Source: Diphasiastrum complanatum (lineage: Eukaryota; Streptophyta; Lycopodiopsida; Lycopodiales; Lycopodiaceae). Taken from it: a stretch of 64,000 nt of DNA. The notes below the pieces were generated by a model that worked only from the letters and a program-made list of their open reading frames with translations, was not told the origin of the DNA and made no database searches. The DNA lies in contig CM055102.1 in NCBI GenBank assembly GCA_029204225.1, positions 31,738,607-31,802,606 of the forward strand, written 5' to 3'. Numbering within the stretch: the first letter of the stretch is position 1; the number at the start of each line of letters is the position of its first letter. This document shows positions 11,408-22,240 of this stretch, in pieces. The translations under genes were made by a program, and so were the position numbers.

Positions 11408-12493
11408 TCATCGGTCCACAGACATCAGAGTGGATGAGCTCAAGAACTTCCTTGGCTCTTCTCCTCTCATGTTGAATGGATTGCGATGTTGTTTGCCTTT
11501 TTGACAGGCTTTGCAGAACTCAGTTTTGGGCCTTGAAATCTTGATACCTGTGACAATGTCTTTTCTGCTCATGTCGTATAGGCTCCGCATGTTCAGATGA
11601 TACATTCTCCTATGCCAGAGCTGATCTTCATTTTTGGGTGCATTTAATATGCCATAAGAGTTGCTGATTATTTTGGCCTGGTAGAGGTTTCCTTCTCTGC
11701 ATCCGACCGTCAGCAACTTGTTTGTCGTCTTCTTGATCATGCAGCATGTGTTGCCGTCGAACAAAACTCGAATGCCAAGATCTGCCATCTTGGAGACAGA
11801 TAGCAGATCTTTTCTGAGTGAGGGCACATACAGTGCTCCTGGCAGCTCTGCTTGGCCTGACAGTGTTCGCAGCTGGAGAGTGCCGATGCCTTTGACATCG
11901 TGTCTGCTCCCATCGCCTAGTATTATTGTTCTGTCGTTTTTGAGTTCGCGAAAGTCGATCAAGATCTTCTTGTTGCAGGTTATGTGTGATGTTGCTCCTG
12001 AATCAATGACTACATTATAGGTGTGTTCAATGTAGCTCGTTGAAGCTTCATCGAGTATCGTGAAAGCTTCGTCACCTCTATCAGCATCCTTTGATGACTT
12101 TGCAACATTAGCCTTTTCAGCTTTGTTTTTTCTTTTTGGGTTGAATCTGCAATCGTATGCAAAATGCCCTTTCTTCTTGCAGTGCATGCAAGGGATTGCT
12201 GGATTGAACCAGTATTTGTTGGCCATATGGCCTAGTTTGTGGCAGTGATCGCAGGAAGAAGATTGTTGACTCAAGGACTTCATCTTCTCAAATCTTGGCT
12301 TATTCTTGTTTTTCTTCTTTCCTTTTGTGAAGAGAGCCTTCTCTTGATCACTGCTCCCCTCTCCTTCGTCTCTCATCAGTCTCTCATCAGCGACAAGACT
12401 GACTACTTTGTCGAATGTCACATCTGGTAGACTCAGTATGAGCATTCTCAGCGGCTGATAAGACGTCGGTAGAGATTTCATGAAGTACATCAA
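11408..12493 (-). pseudogene. Copia-A1 gag C-terminus, protease and pre-integrase domain
   Basis: This open frame of 361 codons holds the gag C-terminus, two CCHC knuckles, protease and the GAG-pre-integrase domain. The first knuckle (CDHCHKLGHMANKYW) has Trp instead of the last Cys; the second (CMHCKKKGHFAYDC) is intact. The protease site is VIDSGATSHIT. The pre-integrase block has LWHRRMYHLN and FCKACQKGKQHRNPF, with zinc-binding His and Cys pairs kept. It is the best-preserved part of the element, joined upstream to the broken gag N-terminus and downstream by frame disruption to the integrase. Confidence 0.9.
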
Positions 12494-12937
12494 CTACTAT
12501 GGTGTTGGGACCTGGTGCTCCTGTTCTGATGCAGCGAGTTGAGCAAAGATCGTTCTGATCTTCTCAACGTGCTGATCCAAATGGTTGCCATCCCATCATA
12601 TGGATTGCAGTTGATTGTGAAGGTGCATGACTGAAGCTGCAATCCTCACTTCATACTTCTGCTTTAATCTTTCCCACGTTGCATGGCTACTTTTGCAGTC
12701 TTCAATCTGCATGAGTAGATCTTAATTTATAGACAAAACGATGATCGTCATTGCACGCACATCTTTTCTGATCCATTCCGCTCTCTTCAGGTCTCCCTCT
12801 AGAGGCTGCACCTCTGAGAGTTCGGTCACCGACCAGATGCCTTTGCCCTTAAGAAGTGTTTTGATTTTGAATTTTCAGAGTCTGTAATTTGCGCCATCAA
12901 GACTGATTGCTACTCTTGTCTGGATTGTTGTAGCCAT
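12494..12937 (-). pseudogene. Copia-A1 gag N-terminus, with internal stops
   Basis: An ATG at 12,937 begins MATTIQTRVAISLDG, a typical start of copia gag (UBN2-like) located about 50 bases inside the 5' LTR. Reading continues with KGIWSVTELSEVQPLEGD and ATWERLKQKYEVR. A TGA interrupts the early segment at the place where Trp is usual, and further stops or frame changes occur before 12,493. Gag forms the cytoplasmic particle that packages element RNA. It is inactive here. Confidence 0.8.
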
Positions 12938-12989
12938 ATTGTGTTGTCTAGTAGATCACTGCTTAGATATCAGTAGTGATAACCTGTGG

Positions 12990-13001
12990 GCCATGATACC
13001 A
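12990..13001 (-). other. Copia-A1 primer binding site (tRNA-iMet type)
   Basis: Directly inside the right LTR, the minus strand reads TGGTATCATGGC, which matches the plant initiator-tRNA-Met primer site TGGTATCAGAGC at 10 of 12 positions. Its place fixes the right LTR as the 5' LTR and the element as minus-oriented. Confidence 0.85.
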
Positions 13002-13807
13002 TGACGCGAAACTGTCGCGAAACTTGGTTTTGCTCGTTGTCGTATTCGCGAACGATTTTGTGTCTTTGAATTTTCTTTTGCGCGAAAGCTTCACATGAAC
13101 CTAGACACGCAACTGCACATCACAGAACACATTCTATTCTAGCAATAAAGACAAATGACACAAGACAAGAAGATGCACAAAAATAGAGCAACTATATTAT
13201 GAGTTTGATTTTTAGAGCAAGATCGTCAGTGCCTCGCTCGTTGCCGGAATGACACTCTGCTCTTTCGTTGTGTTCTGCTCGTTGGCAGACTTTCATGCAC
13301 AGCTCTTTTGTTTCTAGTATTTTTCTTTTCTGCTCTACTCGCTACATCTTACTAGAAAATCTGACTATTTTTGTCTCTCTTCTTCTATGTCTCTGATTCA
13401 GAAAAAGATAGTTTATATCTCCATTGTGTGGAGTTTACAAGATAGCTTAACGCAGAATCACAAGACTAGTTAAGGCTAATCAACTAATCAGTTACTCTCC
13501 ATCGTTGCCACTCGTTTCAACTGGGCGTAAAGTCTACGACTTCAAGCCCATGGAGCTGCCAGCTGGCAGCACGAAATATTTCCTTTCATTTGTTTTGTTT
13601 CCTTCATTTGCTTTCGTTCTTTTCATTTATTCTTGTTTTGCGCCCCTTTGCGGTTTGCGGTCCTGGAGGTATGTTTGCGATTCAGAATGATTCGCGAATC
13701 GTTTGTCCTTCGAGTCAAGGGACATTGACTTTTGCAAATTGTCCTTGTTCAACCTTCGTCTCGTGTTCGTGTTGCGGCAAAGTTGTAGGAGTTCACCATT
13801 TCTGACA
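13002..13807 (-). repeat. Copia-A1 5' LTR
   Basis: This 806-bp LTR is the partner of 8,101-8,894. It starts TGACGCGAAACTGTCGCG and ends CCATTTCTGACA on the plus strand. The right target copy AACAT follows at 13,808-13,812. It would carry the promoter of the element on the minus strand. Divergence from the partner is visible every few tens of bases, so the insertion is not recent. Confidence 0.92.
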
Positions 13808-14179
13808 AACATTTCCATTCCTATATGCCTTACGGTACAAAGAAATTCATCCATCTTGGTGATGATAGTACACACACTATCAAAGGTGAAGGCACTATAA
13901 GATTAAAGTTCCAACATAATCAATTCAAGTTATCATCAAATGTTTTGTATGTACCTAAATTGTCGACAAATCTGTTATCAATAAGTAAAATTATTGATTT
14001 AGGTCAAAAGGTAGAATTTGAATCTGATTAATGCCGAATTGTCAATAGGACAAATAAGCTCATTACACTTAGAAAGAGGCTTGGATACTTATATAGACTG
14101 ATATATTTTTATTCTCACACAAGTCAAGCCTTGAATACTTCTATTCTAGTCAATAAAGCATTACTTTGGCACTATAGGT
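13808..14179 (+). pseudogene. Copia-D, part 1: protease end and pre-integrase start
   Basis: The open frame 13,825-14,031 reads MPYGTKKFIHLGDDST and later NVLYVPKLSTNLLSISKI, the classic copia stretch between protease and GAG-pre-integrase domain. After a stop, reading continues to a LWHYR-like motif at about 14,165-14,178. There it is cut by a foreign LTR at 14,180 and resumes at about 15,365 with the Cys pair expected next. The 5' side is cut by Copia-A1. This is the oldest layer of the nest. Confidence 0.8.
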
Positions 14180-15075
14180 GTTGGGGAAATTCGTGATGGA
14201 TGGCTCAAACAATCGGATCGAAGCAATCCTACTACTGCACGAAAGTAGTGGTCGGTGGATTCCCTCGGTGCGTGCACCACTACAATAGTAGACGAACACA
14301 AAACAAGTTTTAATTGTGTTTATGCGGAAGCAGAAGAGCAAACAATCAAACAAAGCAATAAGAGAGTCAAATAGAAAACGAAATAGCAAAACATACAATA
14401 GTGACAAGGACTTTGAATGCAAAACAAAGACAATAATTGATTCAGATTAATGTATATAAATATAAGTGAGATTGATGTTATGAGCACAAGACAATAGCAG
14501 GTGAAACCGCGTGCTCATGAAGCTAACTCCGCTCTGTAAAAGTTATGAGCTTATTACTCACAGTCAATCTGAAAGAATGAATCGATGTGTGAAAGCATAT
14601 ACTGTGTCTGTTTCTAATGACATAATACATGACATGATATTGATTACAAATATTATATGCATATAAAATTTACAGTTGTGTAGATGTATGTACAAGAAGA
14701 TGGCGTGGAGCCGTTGCGTTGGTCTAGAGTAGATTGGCTGCTGCTATCATTGTCCAAGTAGTTTCACAATATAGGAAGTGGATGTGAGAAGACTTCAACT
14801 ATTCAGAGTCGAGTATGTCGTTGTCGATAGTCACTATAGTCGGGATAGTTGTTTGTCCTCGACGATAATCGGTTGAGTCGACAAGTCAGACTCCCCGATA
14901 AATTGGCCAACTTTGACAAGTTGGATAACTTTGACAAGTCGGACTACCACTCTCTTGTCTGTCTTTGATAATAGAGTATTTTTGCAGACTGTGCGATAAT
15001 GCATGTAAAATTGCAGTAATATGAATGGAACTAGATTAACATGGGATTTAGGAGAGTAGAGAAATGAATCCAACA
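14180..15075 (-). repeat. 3' LTR of a truncated minus-strand copia element
   Basis: The 896-bp unit begins TGTTGGGG and ends CCAACA on the plus strand, so on the minus strand it starts TGTTGG and ends CCAACA, a common LTR end pair. The purine tract AAGGAGGGG lies immediately upstream on the minus strand (15,076-15,084), and before it is the tail of a copia RNase H gene (15,086-15,345). Together these identify a 3' LTR. The matching 5' LTR is missing. It splits Copia-D between its pre-integrase and integrase domains. Confidence 0.85.
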
Positions 15076-15085
15076 CCCCTCCTTA

Positions 15086-15345
15086 ATCTGGATCCGTGAA
15101 TGCCTTGAACTTTAGACTAATCAATGCACACAATTTGTTGTGTGCATCAATGCTCAAAGCCTTGGTAAACCCATTTGCGATCATGTTTTGCGTTCGACCG
15201 CACGTTAAGCTCACCGCCCTGTCAAGAACCTTACTCTTGACATAGTGATATCAAATCTCAATGTGCTTACTCCTAGAGTGAAATCTAGGGTTGGACGATA
15301 AGGCAATGGCACTCTGATTATCACAAAACATAATTGTAGGAGTGT
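15086..15345 (-). pseudogene. Tail of copia pol (RNase H end), 5'-truncated
   Basis: On the minus strand the frame reads MFCDNQSAIALSSNPRFHS, then SKHIEI, YHYVKSKVLD and FTKALSIDAHNKLC, the conserved end of copia pol. One stop interrupts it after SKHIEI. It is followed by the purine tract and LTR at 15,075, so this is the 3' end of a second copia element, cut off at about 15,345 where Copia-D sequence returns. It closely resembles the Copia-B1 pol tail at 31,265-31,564. Confidence 0.85.
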
Positions 15346-15364
15346 ACTAGTTAAACTAGTATCA

Positions 15365-16470
15365 TGTGAGGCTTGTATTCTCTCGAAGACTCACACGCTA
15401 GCTTTTCATAAGTCTACCACTAGATCCCTCACCCCTTTGGAAGTTGTCCACTCAAATGTACATAGTTTTTCTCAAGCATCTAATGGTGTTGCAAAAATGT
15501 ATGTCATTTTTAGTGATGATAACTCAAGATATACTTGGATCTACCTCTTGTCTTTGAAGAGTTTGGTGTTTGAAACCTTTATTAAGTACAAAGCTTTGGT
15601 AGATAATCAACTTATTAATATAATATGTGATAATGGAGGAGAACATGTCTCTACACCGATGAAAGAGCTTTGTAGCTTGCATGGCATTAAATGTGAATAT
15701 ACATGTCCCCATACTCCACAACAAAAAGGAGTTACTCAAAGGAATAATAGGAGTCTTTGTGAATGTGCTAAAGCCATTTTGAGGGCAAGCTATTACATGT
15801 GCTAATCATCTATGTAATAGGTTTCCAAATAATGCCATTGGACTCAAGCAAGCACCTAGAGCTTGGTACTCTAGGCTCAATGCTATTCTAATCTCACTCA
15901 ATTTTGACATGAGCTCTTATGATCCATCATTGTACATTAGAGTGAGTGATAGTTTGCTTATCATTCTATTCTTGCATATAGATAATATCATTTTAAGTGA
16001 AAATGATGTAGGAATCAAAGAAGTTGAAATTGCCTTATCTAAAGAGTTTAGAATGGTAGATCGAGGACTTTCAAATTTCATTCTTTGCATTGAAGTCACT
16101 AGAAGAGTAGATTATAGTTCCGTTGTCAACCAAAATATGCATCTATTATCCTTGAAAATTTTGAAATAAAAGGATGTAAATGTTGTGACACACCTATGGA
16201 TCGAAATGTAAATGACTAATTACGAAAGATCCTTCAAGCACATCACAATTTATAGATGACTAATAGGATCCTTGATTTATCTTATGATGACTAGACTAGA
16301 TCTAGCTATAGCATAGGTAGATTAAGTCAATTCATGCAAAGTTCTCTTGAATTGCATTGGAAAATGGCCAAAAAGGTACTTAGATACATCTCGGGTACCA
16401 AAAACTTTGGCATTCTTTATAGAGGATCTAAAATTGACTTTAGAGCTTTTTTAGATTCTAATCTTGGCAT
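15365..16470 (+). pseudogene. Copia-D, part 2: integrase joined to RT/RNase H by deletion
   Basis: Reading starts with SCEACILSKTHTLAFHKS (pre-integrase zinc end) and continues with integrase: MYVIFSDDNSRYTWIYLL, then IICDNGGEHVS, then TPQQKGVTQRNNR. The expected catalytic Glu in the last motif is Gln. Near 15,840 the frame jumps from integrase to RT (LKQAPRAWYSRL), so the integrase C-terminus and RT fingers are deleted. The RT box is FLHIDNIILS where LYVDDIILS is usual. RNase H blocks continue to 16,465 (LHWKMAKKVLRYISGTK). Several stops are present. Confidence 0.85.
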
Positions 16471-18295
16471 CATGCTGGATGACCATGTGTCTAGGCCACA
16501 TGTACATAACTAGATGAAGATGAGAAGGAACCTAAATCATGTCTAGATTCTATTCACTTGATGTTCATAAGCTCCAAATCGAGCTCCTAAAATGTAGGAA
16601 CATTTTGGAATTATTTGCAACCCTCCATGCAAATCTAAGATTTCTCTCAAAATGGATAAGCATGAGCATTGGATGCAAGGGTCATGCTGACACGTGTGAT
16701 CAGATGACCTAAACCTGAAAGTCGAGCTACTGGCAAAAAGCTCATTTGTAAATATTTCTTGAGAGTGAAATCAATAAGGAGTTTTGAAGTTCTCTTTGAT
16801 CCATCACATTTTGTTTTGATTGCTCTTGCTTAAATATCAAAGATTTTTTCATTTCTAGCTTTCAATATTGATAGAAATGAAGATAGTATTGCAATCAATC
16901 ACTCTTGTGGATTGATAAAACCCCTTCAAGGTCCTCATTAATTAGATTTTTAATACGGATGGGGGAACTCCTACTGTTGAAGTGGACCTTTGAAGTCATC
17001 ACAATACTGTGCATTGTCATTAGCAATAAGTACGAAATACCTAATGGTTTTATTAGAGTGTGTTATAATGCATGTCTCTTGTATTGGAATAATTGATGTT
17101 CACTTTATCTATTCTAGTAATGTACTACGGCTCTTAATGATACCTTTGTGATGATATGTTACAAAAATGTCTATACAGGTTATTTAACGAGCCATAAGTA
17201 CTCATAGTATCTAATAATGGTTGATGGGCCTAAACGCTTGTCGTCTAAATCTCAAAGGTTGCAACCACCCCCTATAAGCACTTTTGTATTCATTTTTGGT
17301 TTATGACTAGAGTGGATATTGTAACACAATTGCCATGTGCATTGTTTTCCTAATTCATTGTGAATTGCATGCGTTGAGATTAATTCTAGTTGCTGAAATT
17401 GCCTTATTTGCAACAAAGCAACTGAAAATCCTTGAGGAGAAGAGAAGTAGCCACTTGTTATCGGCATTTCAGTTTCTGATCTTGGATAATGGCTAGCATT
17501 TGTAAGGATTTATCTTGTTGTTGTATGAGAAAAGAGAGCCAATGCCTCTTAACCCTGAACCGCCCCTCATAACGCGGAGATAAAATGCAGCGCAGATCTA
17601 CACACATTCCAACGTTGAAAGATCCGTCCGCAGGAGTCGCAATCTTGTCCCCAAAAATCTATCGGACAAAATTTGGGTAGGGGAATCAATCCGTGATGCG
17701 ATTCAGGGCTCCATGGATCGGAACCAACGTAAAAGAAGAGATTGAGATGCTTGATTGATTGCTGCCAATGCTCCTTCCCTTCCTAGCACACGTTTTGTTC
17801 CTTCCCAAGCAGGCAGGCAGGCAGGCGAGCCACAGATACAAGTGTTGCGAATAGCAGTTTGAAAAGGTGAGTAAGAAATGTGGCTGTCAAAATCAGAGAT
17901 ACACAAATGAGAGTCCAGGTCTGAAATCTGCGAGTATGCATGTCACGTTCAAAATGGCGAGGCCAATTTCGCAGACGATGACTTTCTTGGTTAGATTCTG
18001 AACAGAGGTGAGTCTCACGAATCTGATTTTCTTGGTGAGTCACGCTTATCTGATGCGAGTTTGAATGCAAGTGACAGTCTGGTGTCAATCTGTGAGAATC
18101 TTATTAAATATATGTATGATCTGTTTTCTGAGCACGAGGTAGACTTTTGCCCTAAAAACTTGGAAGTTTGTCACCATTCAGGAGTAAAAATCAACGGATT
18201 ATTTAAGCCTTTTTGCACACATTTTGCCAGCTCGTAGTCCAGACTCCATTTCCATTTCAATGTGAGACGGGCCATTCTTTAACAATATTATCCAA
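16471..18295. other. No recognised gene
   Basis: I see no conserved coding sequence, LTR pair or RNA gene here. The first few hundred bases may be the decayed 3' end or LTR of Copia-D, but no partner was found to prove it. A short (GGCA)n-like tract (GCAGGCAGGCAGGCAGGC) sits at about 17,809-17,827. Several short open frames on both strands near 17,700-18,090 have no homology I can name. Confidence 0.4.
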
Positions 18296-19469
18296 GGGTT
18301 GACTCAGTTGTTTTTGGTCCCATGTTCAAACCCCCCTCGATGCATTTTGCAACACTACCCAATGTGGTTGGCTCAGTTGGTTTTGGTCCCAGGTTCAAAG
18401 CTCCCCTTGGAAACCAAGATGCATTTTAACACTACCCAAGGTGGTTGCGTTGGCTCAGCTGATTTTGGTCCCAAGTTGAAGCTCCCCTTGAAAACCAAGA
18501 TGCATTCTTCAATACCACCCAAGGTGGGCTCAGCTGATTTTGGTCCCAAGTTGAAGCTCCCCTTGGAAACCAAGCTGCATTCTTCAACACTACCCAACGT
18601 GGTTGGCTCAGCTAGTTACCTTGACATCCAAAGTTTCTTTGGTCCCAGGTTCGAGCTTTCCCTTAGAAGCCAGGAAACATTCTTCAACACTAACCATCCG
18701 AGGGTTGGCTCAGTTGGTTGGCATGCAAAGTTTCTTGGGTCCCAAGTTCAAGCCCTCCTTGGAAACCAAGATGCATTCTTCAACACTAGCTTGACGTCCA
18801 AAGTTTTTTTGCTCTCAAGTTTGAGCCTCTCCTTGGAAACCAAGAAGCATTCTTCACCACTATTCAACGGGGTTGGCTCAATTGGTTAGCTTGGCATCCA
18901 AACTTTCTTTGATCCCAACTTCCAGCCCTTTAAAAACCAAGATGCATTCTTCAACACTACCCAATGGTTTGGCTCAGTTGGTTAGCTTGACATCCAACGT
19001 TTCTTTGGTCCCAAATTCGAGCCTCCCATTGGAAACCAAGATGCATTCCTCAACACTACTCACCCAATGAGGTTGGCTTAGTTGGTTAGGTTGACATCTA
19101 AGATTTTTTGGGTCCCAAGTTTGAGCCTCCTCTTGAAAACCAAAAAGCATTTTTCAATACTACCCAATGGGGTTGGCTCAGTTGGTTAACTTGACATCCA
19201 AAGTTTCTTTGGTCCCAAGTTTGAGCCTCCCCTTGGAAAGTAGAAAGCATTCTTCAACTCTACATTACCATCCAATAGGGTTGGCTCATTTGGTTATTTT
19301 AACCTCCAAAGTTTCTTTGGTCCAAAGTTGGTTATTTTGACATCCAAAGTTTCTTTGGTTCCAAGTTCGAGCCCTCCCTCGAAAACCAACAAACATTATT
19401 CAACACTTCAACCTAACAGGGTTGGCTCAGCTGGTTAGTTTGACATGTAAAGATTCTTTGGTCCCAAGG
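18296..19469 (+). repeat. Tandem array of about 13 tRNA-like (SINE-like) units
   Basis: Units start near 18,296, 18,367, 18,443, 18,526, 18,600, 18,711, 18,790, 18,870, 18,966, 19,070, 19,171, 19,279 and 19,420. Most carry GGTTGGCTCAGTTGGTTAG, which fits a pol III A box, and 30-50 bases later AAGTTCGAGCC or a variant, which fits a B box. After the B box comes CTTGGAAACCAAGATGCATT and TTCAACACTACCCAATG. The first four units are about 75-80 bases and lack the block TTGACATCCAAAGTTTC; later ones are about 95-110 bases. The TTGG-AAACCAA part can form a hairpin. None folds as a full functional tRNA by eye. The array is best read as a tandemly amplified tRNA-derived repeat. Confidence 0.75.
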
Positions 19470-20596
19470 AGAAATTAAAATCCACAGGTGAAGGTCCTTA
19501 TTGGATCAAAGAAATTCTTAATCATTGAGCCATGAATTTGGAGAAGCTAGATGGGACACCTTTCGACACACCCATCAACGGTAGCCGGTTGCACAAGTAC
19601 TGGCCAGCGCAGTGAGACAGATCCAGGTTGGTGGTGGCATGTCACGAAAAGTTTATCTGTTCGACCATCACAACTAGATCTAGGAAGATCAAGCCAAATC
19701 AAGCTAGATCCATCAAGATTCAGCCAGATCTGACTAGCTCAGAGAAAATCCAGCAAGATCCAAGAGAGATCCAGGTCCAGATAGGATCAAGAGGGAAGCA
19801 AATTATCAGATTACACCAAGAAGCCCCCAATTTGCAGATAATAGATCTCGATCTCAGTAACTATGGCAAAATGAGGACAAAATTCAACCAAAACTGATGG
19901 ATTTGCTACCAAATATCTATCAAAACTTCGAGAGAGTTACTAACAGTCAGATCTAACATGAATGAAGCAGATTACCGGTTTGAAAAAGGAAAAGAATCTA
20001 AGCCTCGCTGGTGAGTGACTCTATCTTTGAGATAGTCTCCTCCCACGACTATGACGGTTCTATTCCCTTAAAAAAGAGAAAGATCGTAAAAAAAACAAGC
20101 CGTAAAAAAAACCATAAAAGAAAAAGAAATTAAAATTAGCCCAAGCCTCTTTGGTAAATGACTTTTATCCTCCCAAGACTGCAAGGGTTAAAGAGCTATA
20201 GTTGGTATCAAAATAATACTTTTATAGACTCATGGAGAGGTTTCAAAAAGTAGTTTTTGAAGCAAACCAATTTTGTTAAAAATCCTACATAGAACTCTCC
20301 TCACCGCCAACCTTCATCATAAGAACTTTCGTCGAAAGGATATATCTGAAATACCTTGCAAATCTATACCTTGTCCAATTCGTGAATGTTCTATATGAAG
20401 ATTTGTTGAAACTTTCTTCACTCCATCTATCTTCCATCTCATTCATATCAACCCATCCTCAAATTCTAATACTTTTCATTCCTACTGTTTCATTTCTATT
20501 ACGCTCCCATTGTCTCTCCCATTTCTCTCTTATCAACCTCTCTCTCTAGTACATCACCCACTCAACCCAATATCACATTCATCCTGCACAACACCC
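19470..20596. other. Retroelement leader-like DNA; short integrase-end fragment
   Basis: At about 19,470-19,530 the plus frame reads KLKSTGEGPYWIKEILN, which resembles the GPYxI motif at the C-terminus of gypsy-type integrases, so a fragment of an older element abuts the tRNA-like array. The stretch 19,670-19,790 is a degenerate repeat of AGATC and CAGCAAGATCCA-type words. The rest, up to the gag-like start at 20,597, is pyrimidine-rich leader with no gene seen. Confidence 0.35.
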
Positions 20597-21697
20597 ATGG
20601 CTAATATTGAAGAACAACTTGCCCAGATCTCGATGCTTCCCGGAGAAGCTATAAGGGGATACACTACAAGATTTGCCAAGATGGTGGAAGATTGGAATTC
20701 CGATCTTCCTAAACACTACCAGATGGCATTTTATTATGTTGGATTACCTCGCAAGATCAAAACTAGTATGCAACCTTTTACATCCTATGTCAGTAAGATA
20801 AACCTCTATAAGGCAGCAGCTATTGCGGAGGCACATAACTTGCACAAACCATCACATCCCATAACAAATGTTCAAATTTTCAGGTATGACCAGACATATC
20901 ATCAACGAGATGCCAAGTACGACGCTAGCCAAAGTGCTAGCAGTGCGAGCGATCATATAGAAGTTGGTAGTGACAAGGAGGACACATTAAAAAAGTCATC
21001 TATGTCTTCCATCTTGCAAGCAGATCGCTCTTCCAATCAAAGAGATTTTGTTTTAGGAAATTCAGACTCATCACTAATCGGGCAAGGTGTGGTAGAAGTT
21101 TTGGTTATATCAGCGAGCAGACCATCTCATGCAGGGAAAGTTCATACTGGCTCACCACTATATTATGTGGAACGGATTAAAGGACACTTGATGTCTGTGT
21201 ACGCGCATCAATTGAGAGGTGATGGAATTTTGCACACGGTACGGTGTTTTGGATGTGGAGGTAAACATCGCAGATCAGAATGCCCACACCGAAATGACTC
21301 TTTATCCTTCTATCCTTGGTGTGCACAATGCGACATCAATCATCCATGTTGGGATTGCCCACTAAGGGATCAAAGAAAAGTAGCTATGACTAATTCCTAC
21401 TTGCATCGACAAACTCCATATGACCATACGAATCCACCCACTGAGAAGTTGCACTGCAAACGAAAAATTCTAGTGCCACCTGGTTATGAATCAGATGAGA
21501 ACCAAAAGAATGTTACAAAAATCCCAAAGCATGTTGACACGACCACAAGTGAATCACCAACATCACAGGAAGATAGAGTGGGTAAAATTTCTCCAACCAG
21601 AGATAGCGAAAGAAGTCAAGAAATTGGCAACGGATGCAGTCCAACGGGTTTTACCGAGCCTCCTAAAACACTCCTTCCAACAACTTCTGGTCGATGA
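20597..21697 (+). CDS. Gag-like protein of an LTR retroelement
   Basis: The first in-frame ATG is 20,597 (MANIEEQLAQISMLPGEAI), giving 366 residues. The N-terminal third has the retrotransposon-gag pattern GYTTRFAKMVEDWNSDLP followed by AFYYVGLPRKIKTSM. The middle is Ser-rich and probably disordered. Near residue 245 a zinc-knuckle-like CFGCGGKHRRSEC is followed by CAQCDINHPCWDC, a Cys/His pair cluster. The C-terminal part is Pro, Thr and Ser-rich. Frames continue with retroelement-like composition to 22,240 without a recognisable protease or RT. The gene may belong to a non-autonomous gypsy-type element, or be the remnant of one. Unlike its neighbours it has no internal stop. Confidence 0.6.
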   Translation: MANIEEQLAQISMLPGEAIRGYTTRFAKMVEDWNSDLPKHYQMAFYYVGLPRKIKTSMQPFTSYVSKINLYKAAAIAEAHNLHKPSHPITNVQIFRYDQTYHQRDAKYDASQSASSASDHIEVGSDKEDTLKKSSMSSILQADRSSNQRDFVLGNSDSSLIGQGVVEVLVISASRPSHAGKVHTGSPLYYVERIKGHLMSVYAHQLRGDGILHTVRCFGCGGKHRRSECPHRNDSLSFYPWCAQCDINHPCWDCPLRDQRKVAMTNSYLHRQTPYDHTNPPTEKLHCKRKILVPPGYESDENQKNVTKIPKHVDTTTSESPTSQEDRVGKISPTRDSERSQEIGNGCSPTGFTEPPKTLLPTTSGR

Positions 21698-22240
21698 ATT
21701 ACAAAGTAAACCAATGTCAACAGGGCCTCTTGAAGGCAAAACATGCAGCCTTCAACAAAGCAGTGCTTTGAGAAGAGAAAGTCTAAGGTTGGAGATTGCC
21801 CTCTACGTTTGACACCAACCAATAGCAAGATTCAAGCAAAGTCTAAATGTTCCACTCAGCAACAGACCACCACAAAGCTAAATCCGAATGTCACATTGCT
21901 TAAACGGCCAAATCCAGGGAATCCAAGCCCAATTAGGCCTCTAGTCCAGCAAGTACCAGCACATACAATGACAACACCTTGTCCTCAATTTGTAAGATTG
22001 ACTGCGTAGGAAGGTCGTCAGGTTCAAGCATACCACTACTTGGATTGACAAAATAGTCAAACGAGAACGTCATATCCACATTACGAATTGGGAGAGCCTA
22101 TGAAGTTGGGACCAGTTGCGCCAATCTATGAGGATCCAATTTTATCTTGGGATACTCTGATGGAATGCCTCAGCTACCCAATTGTTGATGAACAAGGTTA
22201 TCCGGAATGGCCACTAGACCCTTATGGGTATTATTGAAAA
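21698..22240 (+). pseudogene. Decayed continuation of the gag-like region
   Basis: Open frames 21,743-22,009 and 22,085-22,240 follow the gag-like gene with shifts between them. The last contains PHYELGEPMKLGP and WDTLMECLSYPIVDEQGYP, which looks coding but matches no domain I can name. It is likely the remains of the same element's polyprotein. Confidence 0.3.

Larger units (their letters stand above)
8101..13807 (-). mobile_element. Copia-A1: full-length Ty1/copia retrotransposon, coding-defective
   Basis: Two LTRs (8,101-8,894 and 13,002-13,807) flank an internal region carrying gag, protease, integrase, RT and RNase H in copia order on the minus strand. Both LTRs start TGACGCGAAACTG on the plus strand. 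A perfect 5-bp direct repeat AACAT lies outside each end (8,096-8,100 and 13,808-13,812), so the 5.7-kb unit is one insertion. A primer site next to the right LTR and a purine tract next to the left LTR complete the structure. Stops, frameshifts and lost catalytic residues in pol make it non-autonomous. It is inserted in an older copia element (Copia-D). Confidence 0.93.

Noticed and set aside
17703-18088. Possible Cys/His-rich protein on the minus strand
   Set aside because: Overlapping frames, no conserved spacing, and a GGCA simple repeat in the DNA; most likely chance.
18296-19469. Protein-coding repeat (plus-strand frame with repeated LALETKMHSST-type units)
   Set aside because: Frames shift between units of different length; the pol III box pattern explains the conservation better.
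20510-20596. Extension of the gag-like protein upstream to 20,510
   Set aside because: That start is a TTG codon in pyrimidine-rich leader; the ATG at 20,597 gives a typical gag beginning.
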